In this document: positions 62,094 to 64,000 of the stretch, piece by piece
Numbering within the stretch: position 1 is the first letter of the stretch
How the letters are laid out: every line of letters starts with the position of its first letter
IMG/VR virus record: IMGVR_UViG_3300044713_000194
Coordinates: 43,637-107,636 of that record
From: a virus
Strand: one strand, 5' to 3'
Length of the DNA: 64,000 nucleotides
The notes under the pieces: generated by a model
Seen by the model: the letters and a program-made list of their open reading frames with translations, nothing else
What the model was told of the DNA's origin: nothing
Databases searched by the model: none
Program-made: the position numbers and the translations under genes

Positions 62094-62483
62094 GGAGTAA
62101 TCCTTTCCCTCGCTGATCTGCGCCGCGTCTTAGAGCAACTGAGTCTTGAGCGCGGACGTTGGTGGCTGGAAGACCCACCCGTACGCCTGGACGGCTCGAT
62201 ACAAACGGTACAGGTCTTCCATTCCCTTGCTGGTCCGGATCAGGTGACCGACGAGTTGAGCTTCCTCGTGCCGGTCATTCCATCCGGCGATTCTTCGGAT
62301 GATTCCCGTGTAGCAGTTTGCCTACATCCTGAATTGCTGCGTTCGCAAATCGAGGGACTGTATCTTGAGAAGGGCCGCGTACTCATGGACTTCATCGAAG
62401 ACTGGGTGCGGTTCTGGGAGCCTCTTAAGCAAGCCGCGTCCGGGTTCACTGTTTCCCAACTGAATGGGAACTCACTTCTCTAA
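62064..62483 (+). CDS. hypothetical protein
   Basis: A 139-residue frame whose 5' end overlaps the opposite-strand gene by about 30 nt; the exact start is uncertain. LADLRRVLEQLSLERGRWWL and 'KGRVLMDFIEDWVRFWEPL' look coding. Unknown. Confidence 0.45.
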   Translation: MLTVSFGIRHGVILSLADLRRVLEQLSLERGRWWLEDPPVRLDGSIQTVQVFHSLAGPDQVTDELSFLVPVIPSGDSSDDSRVAVCLHPELLRSQIEGLYLEKGRVLMDFIEDWVRFWEPLKQAASGFTVSQLNGNSLL

Positions 62484-62486
62484 GAG

Positions 62487-63017
62487 CTAATAGCGGCATC
62501 CAATGTCGTTCTCTACCGGCAGCATCCGGGGCGTCCCCTTACCCTCCGGCAAGAGAACAGCCTCCAGGATCTTCAAGCCATCGTCCAAGTTGTTCACCCT
62601 GAAGCCGGTAACGCCGCGCACCATCGGGTGCTCGTGGAGGTTACCGCCATCCTCAATGACGGTAACGATGACGGGATTCGCCCGCGCCACGCTGGCCCAA
62701 CCAAACTCTATACAGGTACCAACGGACACCGTCTTTGCTCCCAAGAGATAGAACAGTACCGCGTCGGCGCGCATGCAGTCGTACTTGTCCCGGTTCGTAA
62801 TCCCTGCGGTACTGGTTAGCGGGTGACCCTCGTAGGCGTCCTGGATGATGCCGACGCGAGAAAGCTCGGCCTTCTTGGCGCGTAGCGGTGAGATCGCACG
62901 GATCTCCTGCGGGAGGTTAGCGGCGGCGTAATCCCGCCAGTCCTGAGCCTGATCGTAGACCAGGCCGGAAATCGGTCCGGCAAGGTAGACAAGAAAATCA
63001 CGATAGGCCGGTCTCAT
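62487..63017 (-). CDS. nucleoside 2-deoxyribosyltransferase-like protein
   Basis: A 176-residue protein. 'LVYLAGPISGL' at the start, 'CMRADAVLFYLLGAKTVSVG' and 'TCIEFGWASVARANPVIVTV' (the Glu is the family nucleophile) are the conserved blocks of the NDT/DNK family, which exchanges or removes nucleobases from deoxynucleosides or nucleotides. In phages it belongs with nucleotide salvage or hypermodified-base pathways. It overlaps the upstream gene by 4 nt. Confidence 0.82.
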   Translation of the reverse strand: MRPAYRDFLVYLAGPISGLVYDQAQDWRDYAAANLPQEIRAISPLRAKKAELSRVGIIQDAYEGHPLTSTAGITNRDKYDCMRADAVLFYLLGAKTVSVGTCIEFGWASVARANPVIVTVIEDGGNLHEHPMVRGVTGFRVNNLDDGLKILEAVLLPEGKGTPRMLPVENDIGCRY

Positions 63018-63295
63018 ACTGATGCCCCCTGGGTCATCTGGATGTCGATGTCAGTCGCGAGGGCGATAAGACGACGGGTGGCGTGAAGGTTTGAGATTTC
63101 ATGGGGAAGATAAGCTCGCCACGTCTGCGTAGCCGCCTGGTACTCCACAATGCCGGTCTGGCCGACAGCAAACAACGTTTGCGAAATCTTCGTCGAAAGC
63201 TGACCTTCGGTTTCGTAATCGAACGGCTGCGTGAGACCGATCTCTTCGCCGGTTGCGATTACGGTTGCCGCGATCCGCACGTTGCATTTATGCAT
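63014..63295 (-). CDS. hypothetical protein
   Basis: A 93-residue protein (VRIAATVIATGEEIGLTQPF at the N-terminus, helical C-terminus). No motif is recognised. The class 2 box at 63306-63318 lies just upstream. Confidence 0.5.
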   Translation of the reverse strand: MHKCNVRIAATVIATGEEIGLTQPFDYETEGQLSTKISQTLFAVGQTGIVEYQAATQTWRAYLPHEISNLHATRRLIALATDIDIQMTQGASV

Positions 63296-63305
63296 AAAGT
63301 CCCTC

Positions 63306-63318
63306 AGGAGGTAATACG
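63306..63318 (-). promoter_or_regulatory. class 2 promoter-like box
   Basis: CCGTATTACCTCC upstream of the ATG at 63295. Confidence 0.5.
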
Positions 63319-63370
63319 GTTACCCGCCTACCTCCCAGGTATTTTGCATAAAATTTTGTTGCCGGGCTCC

Positions 63371-63493
63371 TTAGGGCTTGAGGAACGGGATCTTGGCGAT
63401 GATGCCGGAGTGCTTCTGCTGCACTTTGATCCCGCCATAGAAGGCCGCAAGAATGACAACAACGTCAAAGCCGAGTTTGAAGAGTGTGAGCAT
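63371..63493 (-). CDS. 40-residue membrane protein
   Basis: GGAGGT lies 7 nt before the ATG at 63493; the longer frame has no better start. One transmembrane helix (LGFDVVVILAAFYGGI) and a basic tail. Unknown function. Confidence 0.5.
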   Translation of the reverse strand: MLTLFKLGFDVVVILAAFYGGIKVQQKHSGIIAKIPFLKP

Positions 63494-63551
63494 GGAAAAT
63501 ACCTCCACCATGGAGATGAAAGCCGGTTCTCCGACCTTCACCCGTGTTCCA

Positions 63552-64000
63552 TTAAGCACTCTTAAAGTCAACCGGGCAGGCTCCGTTTGCACAATCAACG
63601 TGTTCCCGTCCTATGTCTTCCTTGACCTCAGACTTCTTCCAGACACTCTGCTCAAGTCCGGCCTGGATCGTCTCGTACTCCTCACGTGAGATCGCCTGTT
63701 CCGGCAAATACTCGTAGGAGGAGGTATCCTCCTGAGGCATGACAGAGCAGCAGCGAACATGTGGCTGGTACTGGCGCAGCATTTCGGTGAACAGGTCGAA
63801 ACTAACCAATTCCGGCTTGTACTTTAAGGTGTATGAAATCTGGTTGCCCTTGTCGCTTGAAACCGGATTCCCCTGCTCATCAGTGCCAACAATCCAGTAT
63901 TTTTCGCCCAGCATCAACCACTTGAACTGCTCCTCTGGTGTAGCCTCACCGGCAGTAACCAGCCTTTCTCCCATGCCAAGTTCGGTAATGGTAGGAGCAG
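63552..64000 (-). CDS. nrdJ: C-terminus of adenosylcobalamin-dependent (class II) ribonucleotide reductase, cut by window edge
   Basis: The frame is open to the right edge (about 148 codons visible), reading APTITELGMGERLVTAGEAT. 'FKWLMLGEKYW', 'VRCCSVMPQEDTSSYEYLPE' and a final 'HVDCANGACPVDFK' are the blocks I associate with the C-terminus of class II reductases; the two terminal Cys would be the redox shuttle pair. It would supply deoxynucleotides for phage replication. The catalytic core is outside the window. Confidence 0.65.
   Translation of the reverse strand, partial: APTITELGMGERLVTAGEATPEEQFKWLMLGEKYWIVGTDEQGNPVSSDKGNQISYTLKYKPELVSFDLFTEMLRQYQPHVRCCSVMPQEDTSSYEYLPEQAISREEYETIQAGLEQSVWKKSEVKEDIGREHVDCANGACPVDFKSA

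Overview
The window is part of a large contractile-tailed bacteriophage genome, probably a jumbo myovirus. The evidence is a tail sheath gene running off the left edge, two giant multidomain 'polyvalent' virion-type proteins (about 3,090 and 1,780 residues), several other structural-looking proteins, and a very large tRNA array. There are no rRNA, ribosomal-protein or other housekeeping loci. The host cannot be named from sequence alone; tRNAs, Shine-Dalgarno sites and codon use are bacterial.

Layout. 1-6992 (minus): tail sheath, an FmdB-like zinc ribbon, a structural protein, a GIY-YIG homing endonuclease and a secreted protein. 7049-12370 (plus): about sixteen small, tightly packed unknown genes, preceded by repeated promoter-like boxes (TTCGCC, 18 nt, CAGAAT), probably an early or accessory block. 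12383-24002 (minus): a structural protein, the giant ADP-ribosyltransferase/peptidase/GNAT/2H-phosphoesterase polyprotein and another structural protein. 24113-25941 (plus): eleven tRNAs, nearly all of the long-variable-arm Leu/Ser/Tyr kind. 25944-47556 (mostly minus): about 29 more tRNAs interleaved with small genes, many of them Cys-rich zinc-binding proteins, together with an RtcB RNA ligase operon, an HD hydrolase, two HNH endonucleases, a lipoprotein and long non-coding stretches. 47565-63598 (mostly minus): small unknown genes, a DUF262 protein, the second giant polyvalent protein, an Ntn-hydrolase-like protein, a pyrophosphatase-like protein, a metallophosphoesterase (plus), a SNF2 helicase, a PD-(D/E)XK nuclease and a nucleoside deoxyribosyltransferase. 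The right edge cuts a gene resembling the C-terminus of a class II ribonucleotide reductase.

The most unusual signal is in the tRNA array. It has tRNAs for all 20 amino acids and an initiator tRNA. In at least two places (42497-42670 and 30394-30503) the tRNA halves appear in the wrong order: the 3' half (anticodon-stem 3' strand, T arm, acceptor 3' strand) is transcribed before the 5' half (acceptor 5' strand, D arm, anticodon-stem 5' strand), and both the acceptor and the anticodon stems match across the permuted halves. This is the architecture of circularly permuted tRNA genes. The phage also encodes RtcB, the ligase that seals such RNAs in other systems, a predicted cyclic-phosphate-processing receiver protein and a 2H phosphoesterase domain. 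Processing is not shown here, and the mature anticodon loops of the permuted elements cannot be read with confidence.

Regulatory architecture is also visible. Class 1 boxes serve the plus-strand small-gene block. Class 2 boxes (GTATTACCCCTTA-like) precede about fifteen genes or operons and abut the start codon in four of them, suggesting leaderless mRNAs. A third bipartite element (CGCAACTTT, 9 nt, ATTACGTCCAAG) occurs exactly three times, each time upstream of a leader ending in an intrinsic terminator just before a tRNA run.
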